Positions 1 through 5,961 are shown, counted from the stretch's first letter. The stretch is 6,731 bases of DNA from CAXMST01 sp035267205 (GCA_035267205.1 DATFLZ010000222.1:1-6731), one strand, 5' to 3'. Notes: generated by a model not told the origin, from the sequence alone. A program made the numbers and translations.

Positions 1-354
1 CAGCGCGTCGCCTTCGCCCGAACGCTGCTCACGGGCAAGCGGCTGCTCCTGCTCGACGAGCCGTTCGCGGCGCTCGACGCGATCACACGCGCCGACCTGC
101 AGGAGTGGCTGCTCGAGGTGCTCGCCGACGATCCCCGGACCGTCGTGCTCGTCACCCACGACGTCGAGGAGGCGCTGCTGATCGCCGACCGAATCATCGT
201 GCTCAGCGAGCGACCCGGACGGCCGCTGTGGCAGGAGCGGCCACCGGTCGACCGGAGCCGGCCGCGGGCCGATGTCGTCACCGACCCGGCGTTCGTTGCC
301 GCGCGCGAGCGCGCGCTGCGGGCACTCGCACGCGGACGCGGGGCACGGCCGTGA
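1..354 (+). CDS. ABC transporter ATP-binding protein, C-terminal part (5' truncated by window edge)
   Basis: This is the last 117 residues of an ABC ATPase that powers the importer encoded by the next two genes, on the cytoplasmic side of the membrane. The reading frame is open from base 1. It begins with QRVAFARTLL, the tail of the ABC signature segment. Next come Walker B (LLLLDEP, residues 15-21), a D-loop (AALD, 23-26) and the switch histidine in VTHDVEEAL (His53). The short tail after IIVLSERPG is typical of the nitrate/sulfonate/taurine/thiamine-precursor ATPase group (SsuB, TauB, ThiZ). Walker A and the rest of the N-terminus lie outside the window. The stop TGA (352-354) overlaps the GTG start of the permease by four bases, so the two are almost certainly translationally coupled. 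Family assignment is firm; substrate is inferred from the binding protein. Confidence 0.95.
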   Translation, partial: QRVAFARTLLTGKRLLLLDEPFAALDAITRADLQEWLLEVLADDPRTVVLVTHDVEEALLIADRIIVLSERPGRPLWQERPPVDRSRPRADVVTDPAFVAARERALRALARGRGARP

Positions 355-1142
355 GCCGGGCTTCCAGGCTGATCCTCCCCGCTCTGCTCCTCGTGGCGCT
401 GCTCGCGCTCTGGGAGCTCGCGGCGCGCTCCGAAGCGCTCTCCGACCTGCTCGGGATCGAGCCGTTCCTCGTCCCCGCCCCCAGCGACGTCGCCGAGTCC
501 CTCTGGCAGGATCGTGCGCTGCTCGCCGAGAACGCGTGGGTGACGTTCCGCGAGGTCCTCGGCGGGTTTGCGGTGGCCTTGGCGCTCGGTGTCGGATTCG
601 CCGTCGTCCTGCATCTCTCCGAGATTCTGCGTCGCGCCTTCTATCCGCTCGTCGTGGCCTCCCAGACGATCCCGATTATCGTCGTCGCCCCGATCTTCGT
701 GGTCTGGTTCGGCTTCGGAATCGGCCCCAAGATCGCCGTGATCGCGCTGATCTGCTTCTTCCCGATCACCGTCAACACCCTCGACGGCCTCGGCACGGTC
801 GACCCGGAGAAGCGCAAGCTGATGCGCACGCTCGGCGCAGGACGCCTGCAGACCCTCGCCCGGCTCGAGCTGCCCAGCGCCCTCCCCCACATGCTCAGCG
901 GCGCGAAGATCGCGATCGCCGTCGCCGTGATCGGCGCCGTTTTCGGGGAGTGGGCGGGCTCTGATGCCGGGCTCAGCCACCAGATGCTCCTCGACAACGC
1001 GCAACTCGAGATCCCCCGCCTGTTCGCGGCGATGACGGTGCTCTCGGTCATGGCGATCGCCCTGTTCGGGCTGGTCGCGCTGGTCGAGCGGCGCTTCGCG
1101 TGGTGGGGGGACCGCACCCGGACCAGGGCCTTCATCGCTTGA
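351..1142 (+). CDS. ABC transporter permease (ThiX/SsuC-like, BPD_transp_1 family)
   Basis: This is the membrane-spanning subunit of the importer, 263 residues, a usual length for the family. About six hydrophobic segments are visible, near residues 7-25, 69-89, 98-121, 127-147, 182-201 and 223-246. The cytoplasmic EAA-type loop that docks on the ATPase lies at about 158-179 (TLGAGRLQTLARLELPSALP). It carries the conserved Gly and the LP that ends the motif. The start chosen is GTG at 351, because it overlaps the ATPase stop as GTGA and puts the first membrane segment close to the N-terminus. The same frame stays open further upstream, but only antiparallel to the logic of the ATPase gene, so the longer version is rejected. 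No strong Shine-Dalgarno is seen, which is consistent with coupling. The family is clear. The substrate cannot be read from the permease alone. Confidence 0.93.
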   Translation: MSRASRLILPALLLVALLALWELAARSEALSDLLGIEPFLVPAPSDVAESLWQDRALLAENAWVTFREVLGGFAVALALGVGFAVVLHLSEILRRAFYPLVVASQTIPIIVVAPIFVVWFGFGIGPKIAVIALICFFPITVNTLDGLGTVDPEKRKLMRTLGAGRLQTLARLELPSALPHMLSGAKIAIAVAVIGAVFGEWAGSDAGLSHQMLLDNAQLEIPRLFAAMTVLSVMAIALFGLVALVERRFAWWGDRTRTRAFIA

Positions 1143-1155
1143 CCAACCGACCATC

Positions 1156-1161
1156 AGGAGG
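1156..1161 (+). promoter_or_regulatory. Ribosome binding site of the substrate-binding protein
   Basis: A perfect AGGAGG lies four bases before the GTG at 1166. It decides the start of the lipoprotein, because the frame is open upstream into the permease gene (to 1100) without any comparable site. Confidence 0.8.
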
Positions 1162-1165
1162 AAAC

Positions 1166-2212
1166 GTGATCAATAGACCGAGAACCGGAACCCGAGCCCG
1201 GCTGCGACTGCTCGCAGCAGCGCTCACTGCCCTCGTGGCCGTCGCGGCCCTCGCGACCGGCTGCGGCGAGAAGTCCGAGGACGCGGCCGGGGGCTCCGCG
1301 GAGCGGTTCGACCTCGCGCTCGACTTCTTCATCAACCCCGACCACGCCGGGATCTACACGGCGCTCGAGCGCGGCTACTTCACCGACGCGGGGCTCGACG
1401 TCAAGCCCCGCGTCCCCTCCGACCCCTCGGCCCCGATCAAGCAGGTCGCCGCGGGCCGCGTCGATCTGGCGATCTCCTACGAGCCCGAGGTGATGCTCGC
1501 CCGCGACCAGGGTCTCGACGTGGTCGCTGTCGGAGCGCTGGTCCAGGAGCCGCTCACGTCGCTGATCTCGCTGCCGGAGGCCAAGATCAAGACCCCGGCG
1601 GACCTGAAGGGGAAGAGGGTGGTCACCGCCGGGATTCCCTACCAGACCGCCTACCTCGAGACGATCCTGCGCGAGAACGGCGTCGACCCGGGCGAGGTAG
1701 AGCAGATCGACGTCGGCCTGAACCTGCTGCAGCCCGTCCTCAGCGGTCGCGCGGACGCCATGTTCGGAGGCTTCCGCAACATCGAGGGCGTCCAGCTCGA
1801 GCTCGACGACAAGAGGCCGTCGATCGAGCCCGTCAACGAGCTCGGCATCCCGACCTACGACGAGCTGGTCCTTGTCGCCCGGGGCGAGCAGGTGGCCGAG
1901 GACCCCGAGGCGATCCGGCTGTTCATCGCCGCGCTGGAGCGCGGGACCGAGGCCGCCCGGGAGGATCCCGCGTTTGCCGTCGATGCCTTGCTCGAGGCCT
2001 CGCCCGAGCTCGACCGGAAGCTGACCGCGGCCGAGGTCGATGTGACTCTGCCGCTCTTCTTCCCCCCGGCGGGCAAGCCGTTCGGCTTCATGGACCCGGG
2101 CGAGTGGGCCGACTTCGCCGGCTTCCTGGCCGACCAGGGCCAGATCGAGGCGCGCCCGGAAACGGAGGAGCTGCTGACCAACGACCTGCTGCCGGGAGAG
2201 ATCCCGGAGTAG
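1166..2212 (+). CDS. ABC transporter substrate-binding lipoprotein, NMT1/THI5-like (probable thiamine pyrimidine-precursor binding, ThiY-like)
   Basis: This 348-residue extracytoplasmic receptor delivers substrate to the permease. The N-terminus is a lipoprotein signal: basic RPRTGTRARLR, a hydrophobic stretch at about 15-30, then ATGC with the lipidated cysteine at Cys33 and a flexible acidic/Gly linker. The mature part has the NMT1/THI5-like start, ALDFFINPDHAGIYTALERG (about 51-70). This is followed by PSDPSAPIKQVAAGRVDLAISYEPEV and later GIPTYDELVLVA, wording I recognise from proteins annotated as hydroxymethylpyrimidine or formylaminopyrimidine receptors (ThiY). The related RibY-type riboflavin receptors and sulfonate receptors share the fold and cannot be excluded. 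No thiamine gene or TPP riboswitch is present in the window to confirm this; the operon start is outside. The stop TAG is three bases before a 50-bp palindromic repeat. Confidence 0.88.
   Translation: MINRPRTGTRARLRLLAAALTALVAVAALATGCGEKSEDAAGGSAERFDLALDFFINPDHAGIYTALERGYFTDAGLDVKPRVPSDPSAPIKQVAAGRVDLAISYEPEVMLARDQGLDVVAVGALVQEPLTSLISLPEAKIKTPADLKGKRVVTAGIPYQTAYLETILRENGVDPGEVEQIDVGLNLLQPVLSGRADAMFGGFRNIEGVQLELDDKRPSIEPVNELGIPTYDELVLVARGEQVAEDPEAIRLFIAALERGTEAAREDPAFAVDALLEASPELDRKLTAAEVDVTLPLFFPPAGKPFGFMDPGEWADFAGFLADQGQIEARPETEELLTNDLLPGEIPE
2194..2207 (+). repeat. 14-bp direct repeat, copy A
   Basis: GGGAGAGATCCCGG occurs here and again, identically, at 2271-2284. The two copies flank the palindromic repeat at 2215-2264. 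This copy encodes the last residues of the lipoprotein. With the two preceding bases it forms a 6-bp stem CCGGGA/TCCCGG around a GAGA (GNRA-type) loop at 2192-2207. Confidence 0.8.
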
Positions 2213-2214
2213 GC

Positions 2215-2264
2215 GGCCATCTTCCTGCCCTACCCCCACCACGTGGGGGTCAGGCAGGAAGATG
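2215..2264. repeat. 50-bp palindromic repeat, copy 1 (possible bidirectional terminator or REP-like element)
   Basis: Outer arms CATCTTCCTGCC (2218-2229) and GGCAGGAAGATG (2253-2264) pair over 12 bp. A 2x2 internal mismatch (2230-2231 against 2251-2252) separates them from an 8-bp inner stem ACCCCCAC/GTGGGGGT (2232-2239, 2243-2250) with a 3-base loop. A second copy at 3179-3228 aligns without gaps and differs at only three of 50 positions. There is no T-run on either side. It lies three bases after the stop of the transporter operon, so it may act as a U-less terminator or 3'-end stabiliser. It could also be a REP-like dispersed repeat or the edge of a cassette. Confidence 0.85.
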
Positions 2265-2270
2265 AAAGAG

Positions 2271-2284
2271 GGGAGAGATCCCGG
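2271..2284 (+). repeat. 14-bp direct repeat, copy B
   Basis: This is the second exact copy of GGGAGAGATCCCGG, 77 bp downstream of copy A. It lies six bases past the right arm of palindrome copy 1. It has its own short stem GGGA/TCCC with a GAGA loop. Confidence 0.8.
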
Positions 2285-2320
2285 GAGCTGCGCCCTTAAG
2301 GGGCCGTGGCCCCCAGCTCC
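2284..2320. promoter_or_regulatory. Compound inverted repeat over the start codon of the AbiEi/DUF559 gene
   Basis: GGAGCTG (2284-2290) pairs with CAGCTCC (2314-2320). Inside it, GGGGCC (2300-2305) pairs with GGCCCC (2308-2313), so the GTG start at 2306 sits in the loop. A further 10-bp palindrome, CCCTTAAGGG (2293-2302), overlaps the left part. The only GGAG upstream of the start (2284-2287) lies in the outer stem. This could hide the start in mRNA, or act as a DNA operator: AbiEi antitoxins are known to repress their own promoters through inverted repeats. Either role is inference. Confidence 0.5.
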
Positions 2321-3229
2321 GAACGACCCGAGCGAGCCCTCGAGCGCCTGGCCAGCCGCGATCACGGCATCGTGAGCCGGAGCGAGGCGGCTGCCGCGGG
2401 GCTGAGCGAGAAGCAGATCGACCATCGCATCCGCATCGGGGTCCTCCTGCCGGAGTTCCCGGGCGTCTACCGCCTCGCCCACCGCTCGCCGAACCCCTAC
2501 GCGCACTTCCTCGCCGCGGTGAAGGCGTGTGGGCCGGACGCGCACCTGGCCGGCCTGTCAGCAGCCTGGCTCTGGGAGCTGGTCCGGGAGGTTCCGCGCC
2601 CCGAGGTCAACTGCCCTCGGGAGCGACGACTTCCCGGCCTGGTCGTGCGCCGTTGCCGCGGGACCATGCCGGCGGCGACCGTGCGGCACCGCATTCCCGT
2701 CACGACGGTCCCGGAAACGCTCGTTGCGGTCGCGCGCAGCCTCGCCGAGGCTGATCTCGCCCGAGTCGTGCACGAGGCGCAGGTCAAGCACGGGACGACG
2801 CCGGCTCAGGTGGAGAGGGCGCTGGGACGGTGGCCCAGCGCGCCGGGCTCGGGGCGCCTCCGGGCAATCCTCCGGGGCGACACCAGGATCCTGCTCAGCA
2901 GGCTGGAGGACCTGTTCCTCTCAATGCTCCGCGACGGCGGCCGCGAGCTGCCCGAGACGAACCGCCGCGTCGCGAACCGGTACGTGGACTCCCGCTGGCC
3001 GGGCCGGCTCACGGTGGAGCTCGACGGCTATCGCTACCACCACACCCGCCACGCGTGGGAGCGAGACCGGCGGCGGGAGCGCGAGGCCTACGCCCGCGGG
3101 GAACAGTTCCGGCGCTACACCTACGGCGACGTCCGCGAGCGGCCCGAGGTCATACTGCGGGAGATTGACGAGGTGCTGGGCCATCTTCCTGCCCTACCCC
3201 CAGCACGTGGGGGTGAGGCCGGAAGATGA
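2306..3229 (+). CDS. AbiEi-type winged-helix protein fused to DUF559 (Vsr-like) nuclease domain
   Basis: This 307-residue protein is predicted to be cytoplasmic and DNA-binding. Residues 11-57 match the N-terminal winged helix of AbiEi-family antitoxins: ALERLASRDHGIVSRSEAAA, then LSEKQIDHRIRIG and PGVYRLA. The middle (60-190) resembles the usual AbiEi-DUF559 linker region. Residues 198-288 form a DUF559/Vsr-like PD-(D/E)XK domain with SRLEDLFL (Glu201), RYVDSRW (Asp228) and TVELDGYRYH (Glu238, Asp240), then the basic run ERDRRRERE. The acidic residues expected for metal-dependent cleavage appear intact. The start is GTG 2306, since an in-frame TAA ends at 2299. No well-spaced Shine-Dalgarno is seen. 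No AbiEii nucleotidyltransferase partner is adjacent; the next gene is convergent. Residues 292-307 and the stop are encoded by palindrome copy 2. Such fusions are common in Actinomycetota but their role (antitoxin, defence, repair or mobility) is not established. Confidence 0.85.
   Translation: MAPSSERPERALERLASRDHGIVSRSEAAAAGLSEKQIDHRIRIGVLLPEFPGVYRLAHRSPNPYAHFLAAVKACGPDAHLAGLSAAWLWELVREVPRPEVNCPRERRLPGLVVRRCRGTMPAATVRHRIPVTTVPETLVAVARSLAEADLARVVHEAQVKHGTTPAQVERALGRWPSAPGSGRLRAILRGDTRILLSRLEDLFLSMLRDGGRELPETNRRVANRYVDSRWPGRLTVELDGYRYHHTRHAWERDRRREREAYARGEQFRRYTYGDVRERPEVILREIDEVLGHLPALPPARGGEAGR
3179..3228. repeat. 50-bp palindromic repeat, copy 2, overlapping the 3' end of the AbiEi/DUF559 gene
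   Basis: This copy is 47/50 identical to copy 1, same orientation, offset 964 bp; the changes are C2239 to G3203, C2251 to G3215 and A2256 to C3220. Two of them weaken the palindrome: the innermost pair is lost and a T-C mismatch enters the outer arm, so copy 1 looks closer to the intact form. The third creates a T-G wobble. Outer arms are 3182-3193 and 3217-3228, inner stem 3196-3202 with 3208-3214. It lies between convergent genes: the + strand TGA (3227-3229) is at its edge and the - strand glycosylase ends eight bases away. It could serve both as a transcription stop. Confidence 0.85.
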
Positions 3230-3236
3230 TCGCCGT

Positions 3237-4223
3237 CTAGGCTGCCTCGAGCTCCGGGCGCGGCGGGTGGTAGCGCAGCGGCCGGGTGTCGCGGACGGCG
3301 GGGCCGGCCGCCAGGGTGAAGAGACCGGCCCAGCCGCGGAAGGGCGCATACGGCGCGTAGAACTCCTCGACCTCCTCGACCGTGGCTCGGCGGTCCATGC
3401 CGGTCAGGCGCGGCACGAGCTTCAGGTAGGCGAGATCGCCCGCGGGCAGCGAATCCGGGTCGCCCCGGCCCTTCTGGCCGAGCACCTGGACCGTCCAGGG
3501 ACCGATCTCGCTGATCTTCAGCAGCCGGGGATCGTGCTCGCTCCGGGCGGGGTCGACGCGTCCGGCGACCACCTCGCGGGCCACCTTGACCATCGCGATC
3601 GCGCGCTTGGGGGCGAGGTCGAGCGCGGCCAGCTCAGCGGGCGCCCGGGCGGCGATCATCGCGGGTGAGGGCACCGCCCGGAGGCGCCGGGGCCGGTCTG
3701 GCGGCTGAGCCGCCGCGCCCCAGCGTGCCGTGATCCGGCGCTGGATCGCGTGGGCCCGCTCCACCTCGATCAGCTGCTCCGTGATCGCCCAGACGAGGGC
3801 CTCCCAGGGCCAGAAGCAGCGCCGGGCGCGCAGCCATGGCATCCGGCGGATCGCCGGCCCGAGCAGCGGGTCCCCGCCGAACCGGTCGTAGAGCTCCGTG
3901 TAGTCGTCGTCGAGCCCGAGCGCGACCCGCGTCCGCCCCAGGGCCGCCTCCAGCTGCTCGCGGCCGGCGCGCGGTGCCGCGGCGAGGGGCCCGGGCTCGG
4001 CCCAGCCGGGCTCGACCGGCAGCGCCGCGAGCCGAACCGTGCGAGAGCGCGGGCGCTGCCATGCCCGGGCCAGGACCGGGCAGCCGTCGACGGTGGCGAG
4101 CCGCTCGTAGATCCCATCGCGAACGCGCGCAACGCCGTCGGGGCCGCCACGGGACGGCATCCGGAACGGCCAGGCCGGTTCGACGTCGCAGAGAACGCCG
4201 GTCCCCGCCTCGCGGATCTCCAT
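3237..4223 (-). CDS. DNA-3-methyladenine glycosylase II-like protein (AlkA family, HhH-GPD)
   Basis: This 328-residue base-excision repair enzyme is expected to remove alkylated bases such as 3-methyladenine from DNA by cutting the N-glycosidic bond. Residues 1-110 are consistent with the AlkA N-terminal region. The glycosylase fold starts around FWPWEALVWAITEQLI (about 137-152). The helix-hairpin-helix is KISEIGPWTVQVL (236-248). It is followed by the Gly/Pro loop and DPDSLPAGDLAYLK, in which Asp263 is the probable catalytic aspartate. FYAPYAPFRGWAGLFTL (288-304) matches the family's C-terminal helix. No four-cysteine iron-sulfur cluster is seen, which excludes the Nth/MutY type. The ATG (4223-4221) overlaps the stop of the upstream small gene as TGATG, so translation is probably coupled. 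Length is close to the family norm; the exact substrate range cannot be read from sequence. Confidence 0.9.
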   Translation of the reverse strand: MEIREAGTGVLCDVEPAWPFRMPSRGGPDGVARVRDGIYERLATVDGCPVLARAWQRPRSRTVRLAALPVEPGWAEPGPLAAAPRAGREQLEAALGRTRVALGLDDDYTELYDRFGGDPLLGPAIRRMPWLRARRCFWPWEALVWAITEQLIEVERAHAIQRRITARWGAAAQPPDRPRRLRAVPSPAMIAARAPAELAALDLAPKRAIAMVKVAREVVAGRVDPARSEHDPRLLKISEIGPWTVQVLGQKGRGDPDSLPAGDLAYLKLVPRLTGMDRRATVEEVEEFYAPYAPFRGWAGLFTLAAGPAVRDTRPLRYHPPRPELEAA

Positions 4224-4549
4224 CAGCGGTCGAGCAGGTGGACGTCGATCAGAAACGACCGGCTGGCGACGATGTTCTCCTTGCGCCCGCCGCGTCGCAG
4301 CACGCGCGTCGGGCGCTTGCGCTCGGCGCGGGCCCTGACCGCGCTGACGGCGGCGACGGTCGCGGCGCCCGCCGCAATCCCACCCGCAGCGGCGATCGCG
4401 ACGGCCCGGACCTCGCCACGCCAGGCGTCGAGCTCGGCCGCGGAGCGGCGTTCGGGGAGCGGGCGCACCTCGTCATCGACAGATTCGCCGTCCCCCACGA
4501 CCGGAATCGCCTCCTCGACCGCGTCAACCTCGAGCACATCTTCGCTCAC
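4223..4549 (-). CDS. Small single-pass membrane protein of unknown function
   Basis: This 108-residue protein matches no family I can name. From GTG 4549 it has an acidic N-terminus (about 1-30, rich in Asp/Glu), a polar stretch, and one Ala/Gly-rich hydrophobic helix at about 48-71. A strongly basic segment follows (RARAERKRP...RRGGRK, 72-90), then a short hydrophobic end, SFLIDVHLL. The charges suggest N-terminus outside and C-terminus in the cytoplasm. The frame is open to another GTG at 4597 (124 residues). I prefer 4549 because TAGACT lies exactly seven bases upstream, the layout of leaderless actinobacterial genes; a GGAG two bases before the start is too close to serve as a normal ribosome site. 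Its stop overlaps the glycosylase start by one base, so the two form an operon. Function is unknown. Confidence 0.7.
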   Translation of the reverse strand: MSEDVLEVDAVEEAIPVVGDGESVDDEVRPLPERRSAAELDAWRGEVRAVAIAAAGGIAAGAATVAAVSAVRARAERKRPTRVLRRGGRKENIVASRSFLIDVHLLDR

Positions 4550-4658
4550 GGCTCCGAGTCTAGTGGACCGCGCGGAGGCCTCTCCACCCTCCGGCACCGA
4601 GCCGCCGTTCGGCCCGCCCGAGCGCTGTCACGCCCACGCGTCTGGGACACTTGTCGGC
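4550..4658. promoter_or_regulatory. Divergent intergenic region with candidate promoters
   Basis: 109 bp separate the - strand operon from the + strand oxoamine synthase. On the - strand, TAGACT (4562-4557) fits the actinobacterial -10 pattern TANNNT and ends seven bases before the GTG, suggesting a leaderless transcript; no convincing -35 is seen. On the + strand, GACACT (4646-4651) has the same seven-base distance to the ATG at 4659 but is a poor -10, and no Shine-Dalgarno is evident. Both promoters are inferred. Confidence 0.4.
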
Positions 4659-5921
4659 ATGGAAAGTGGCTCACACGCCCGGATCGAGCAGGACGTCTTC
4701 GAGAAGGCGCGCACCCACGACCGGCGCGAGGTGCTCGAGCTGGCCAAGCGTGAGGACCTGCTCCCCTACTTTCGCCTGCTCACCTCCCAGGCGGGGCCGA
4801 TCGTCGAGATGGAGGGCCGGGAGACGATCATGCTCGGCTCCAACAACTACCTCGGGCTGACCGGCGACGAGCGGGTCAAGCAGGCCTCCCGGGATGCGCT
4901 CGAGACCTACGGGACCGCGCTGACGGGCTCGCGGCTCCTGAACGGGACGATCCCGCTGCACGTCGAGCTCGAGCGTGAGCTCGCCGAGTGGATGGGCACA
5001 GAGGACGCGCTCGTCTTCACCACGGGCTATCAGGCCAACGTCGGATGCATCGGGACCATCCTCGGGCCCGGCGACACCGTGATCTGCGACTCCGGGGACC
5101 ACGCCTCGATCCTCGATGGCTGCCGCCTTTCAGGGGCGAAGCTGCGCCCCTTCCGTCACAACCGGATCGACAAGCTCGAGCGGATGCTCGATCGCTCCGC
5201 CTCGGACGGCGGCGGCGTGATGGTCGTCGTCGACGGCGTCTTCTCGATGGAGGGCGACATCTGCGACCTGCCCCCGGTCGTCGAGCTCTGCGAGCGCTAC
5301 GGGGCGCGGCTGATGGTCGACGAGGCCCACGGGGTCGGCGCCATCGGCCCGCGCGGCGCCGGGGCGAGTGAGCTGTTCGGCGTCGAGTCCTCGGTCGATC
5401 TCAGAATGGGCACCTTCTCCAAGAGCTTCGCCTCCTGCGGCGGGTTCATCGCGGGGCCGACCGAGGTGATCGAGTACCTGCGGATCGCCGCGCGCTCCTT
5501 CCTGTTCAGCGCCGCTGCGGTTCCCGCCGCCGTCGGCGCGGCGCTCAGCGCCCTGCGGATCATCCGCAGCGAGGGCCCGGAGCTGATGGAGAGACTGCTT
5601 GACGGAGCCGCCTACCTGCATCGCGGCCTGACCGAGCTCGGGCTGCGCGTGGTCGAGCCGACCCGAATGCCGGACGGCAGCGAGGCCCTGACCCCCATCG
5701 TGCCGGTGATCGTCGGCGAGGACATGACCGCCGTCGCGCTCTGGAAGGCGCTCTACGACGCCGGCGTGTACACGAACGTGGCCCTGCACCCGGCGGTGCC
5801 CCCCTCCGGCGCCCTGCTGCGCACGAGCCTCATGGCGACCCACGAGCGTGAGCATCTGGATCGGGCCCTCGCGGTCTTCGAAGAGGTGATCAAGGACTTC
5901 CCTCAACTTCAGGTTACCTAA
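4659..5921 (+). CDS. Alpha-oxoamine synthase, PLP-dependent (serine palmitoyltransferase/KBL/BioF family, SPT-like)
   Basis: This 420-residue cytosolic enzyme belongs to the family that condenses an amino acid with an acyl-CoA and releases CO2. It carries the family landmarks in order: GSNNYLGLTGD (60-70), TALTGSRLLNGTIPLH (86-101), SGDHASILDG (145-154), VDEAHGVGAIG (220-230, Asp221 contacting the PLP pyridine) and GTFSKSFASCGGFIAG (251-266). Lys255 is the PLP lysine, and LRTSLMATH (387-395) holds the conserved C-terminal Arg. The GTFSKSFAS-GGFIAG wording is closer to bacterial serine palmitoyltransferases than to E. coli KBL (threonine catabolism) or BioF (biotin). Neither a threonine dehydrogenase nor any biotin gene adjoins it, so a lipid role is preferred but unproven. 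An acyl carrier protein might be used instead of CoA. Upstream open frame to 3750 is antisense to the glycosylase and is rejected. The gene stands alone and ends at a strong terminator. Confidence 0.9.
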   Translation: MESGSHARIEQDVFEKARTHDRREVLELAKREDLLPYFRLLTSQAGPIVEMEGRETIMLGSNNYLGLTGDERVKQASRDALETYGTALTGSRLLNGTIPLHVELERELAEWMGTEDALVFTTGYQANVGCIGTILGPGDTVICDSGDHASILDGCRLSGAKLRPFRHNRIDKLERMLDRSASDGGGVMVVVDGVFSMEGDICDLPPVVELCERYGARLMVDEAHGVGAIGPRGAGASELFGVESSVDLRMGTFSKSFASCGGFIAGPTEVIEYLRIAARSFLFSAAAVPAAVGAALSALRIIRSEGPELMERLLDGAAYLHRGLTELGLRVVEPTRMPDGSEALTPIVPVIVGEDMTAVALWKALYDAGVYTNVALHPAVPPSGALLRTSLMATHEREHLDRALAVFEEVIKDFPQLQVT

Positions 5922-5961
5922 GATGCGAACGGAGATACCGGTCTTCTAGTTATGCCGTTTG

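Noticed and set aside
1154..2545. Long open frame (463 codons) on the - strand across the lipoprotein gene
   Set aside because: It is antisense to a clear NMT1-like protein and spans the palindromic spacer. Its composition (Arg, Gly, Leu, Asp) is that of an antisense frame of GC-rich coding DNA, with no recognisable motif.
2215..3228. The two repeats as a CRISPR array or IS terminal inverted repeats
   Set aside because: Only two copies with a whole gene between them, and each is internally palindromic. There is no transposase and no spacer-sized interval.
2529..3668. + strand frame of 379 codons overlapping the AbiEi/DUF559 gene in another frame
   Set aside because: Ser/Arg/Thr-rich shadow of the real gene, running on into antisense of the glycosylase; no domain is recognisable.
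3750..4658. Upstream in-frame extension of the oxoamine synthase (would add about 300 residues)
   Set aside because: The extension is antisense to the glycosylase and the small membrane protein and has low-complexity composition. The family's N-terminus is fully accounted for from ATG 4659.
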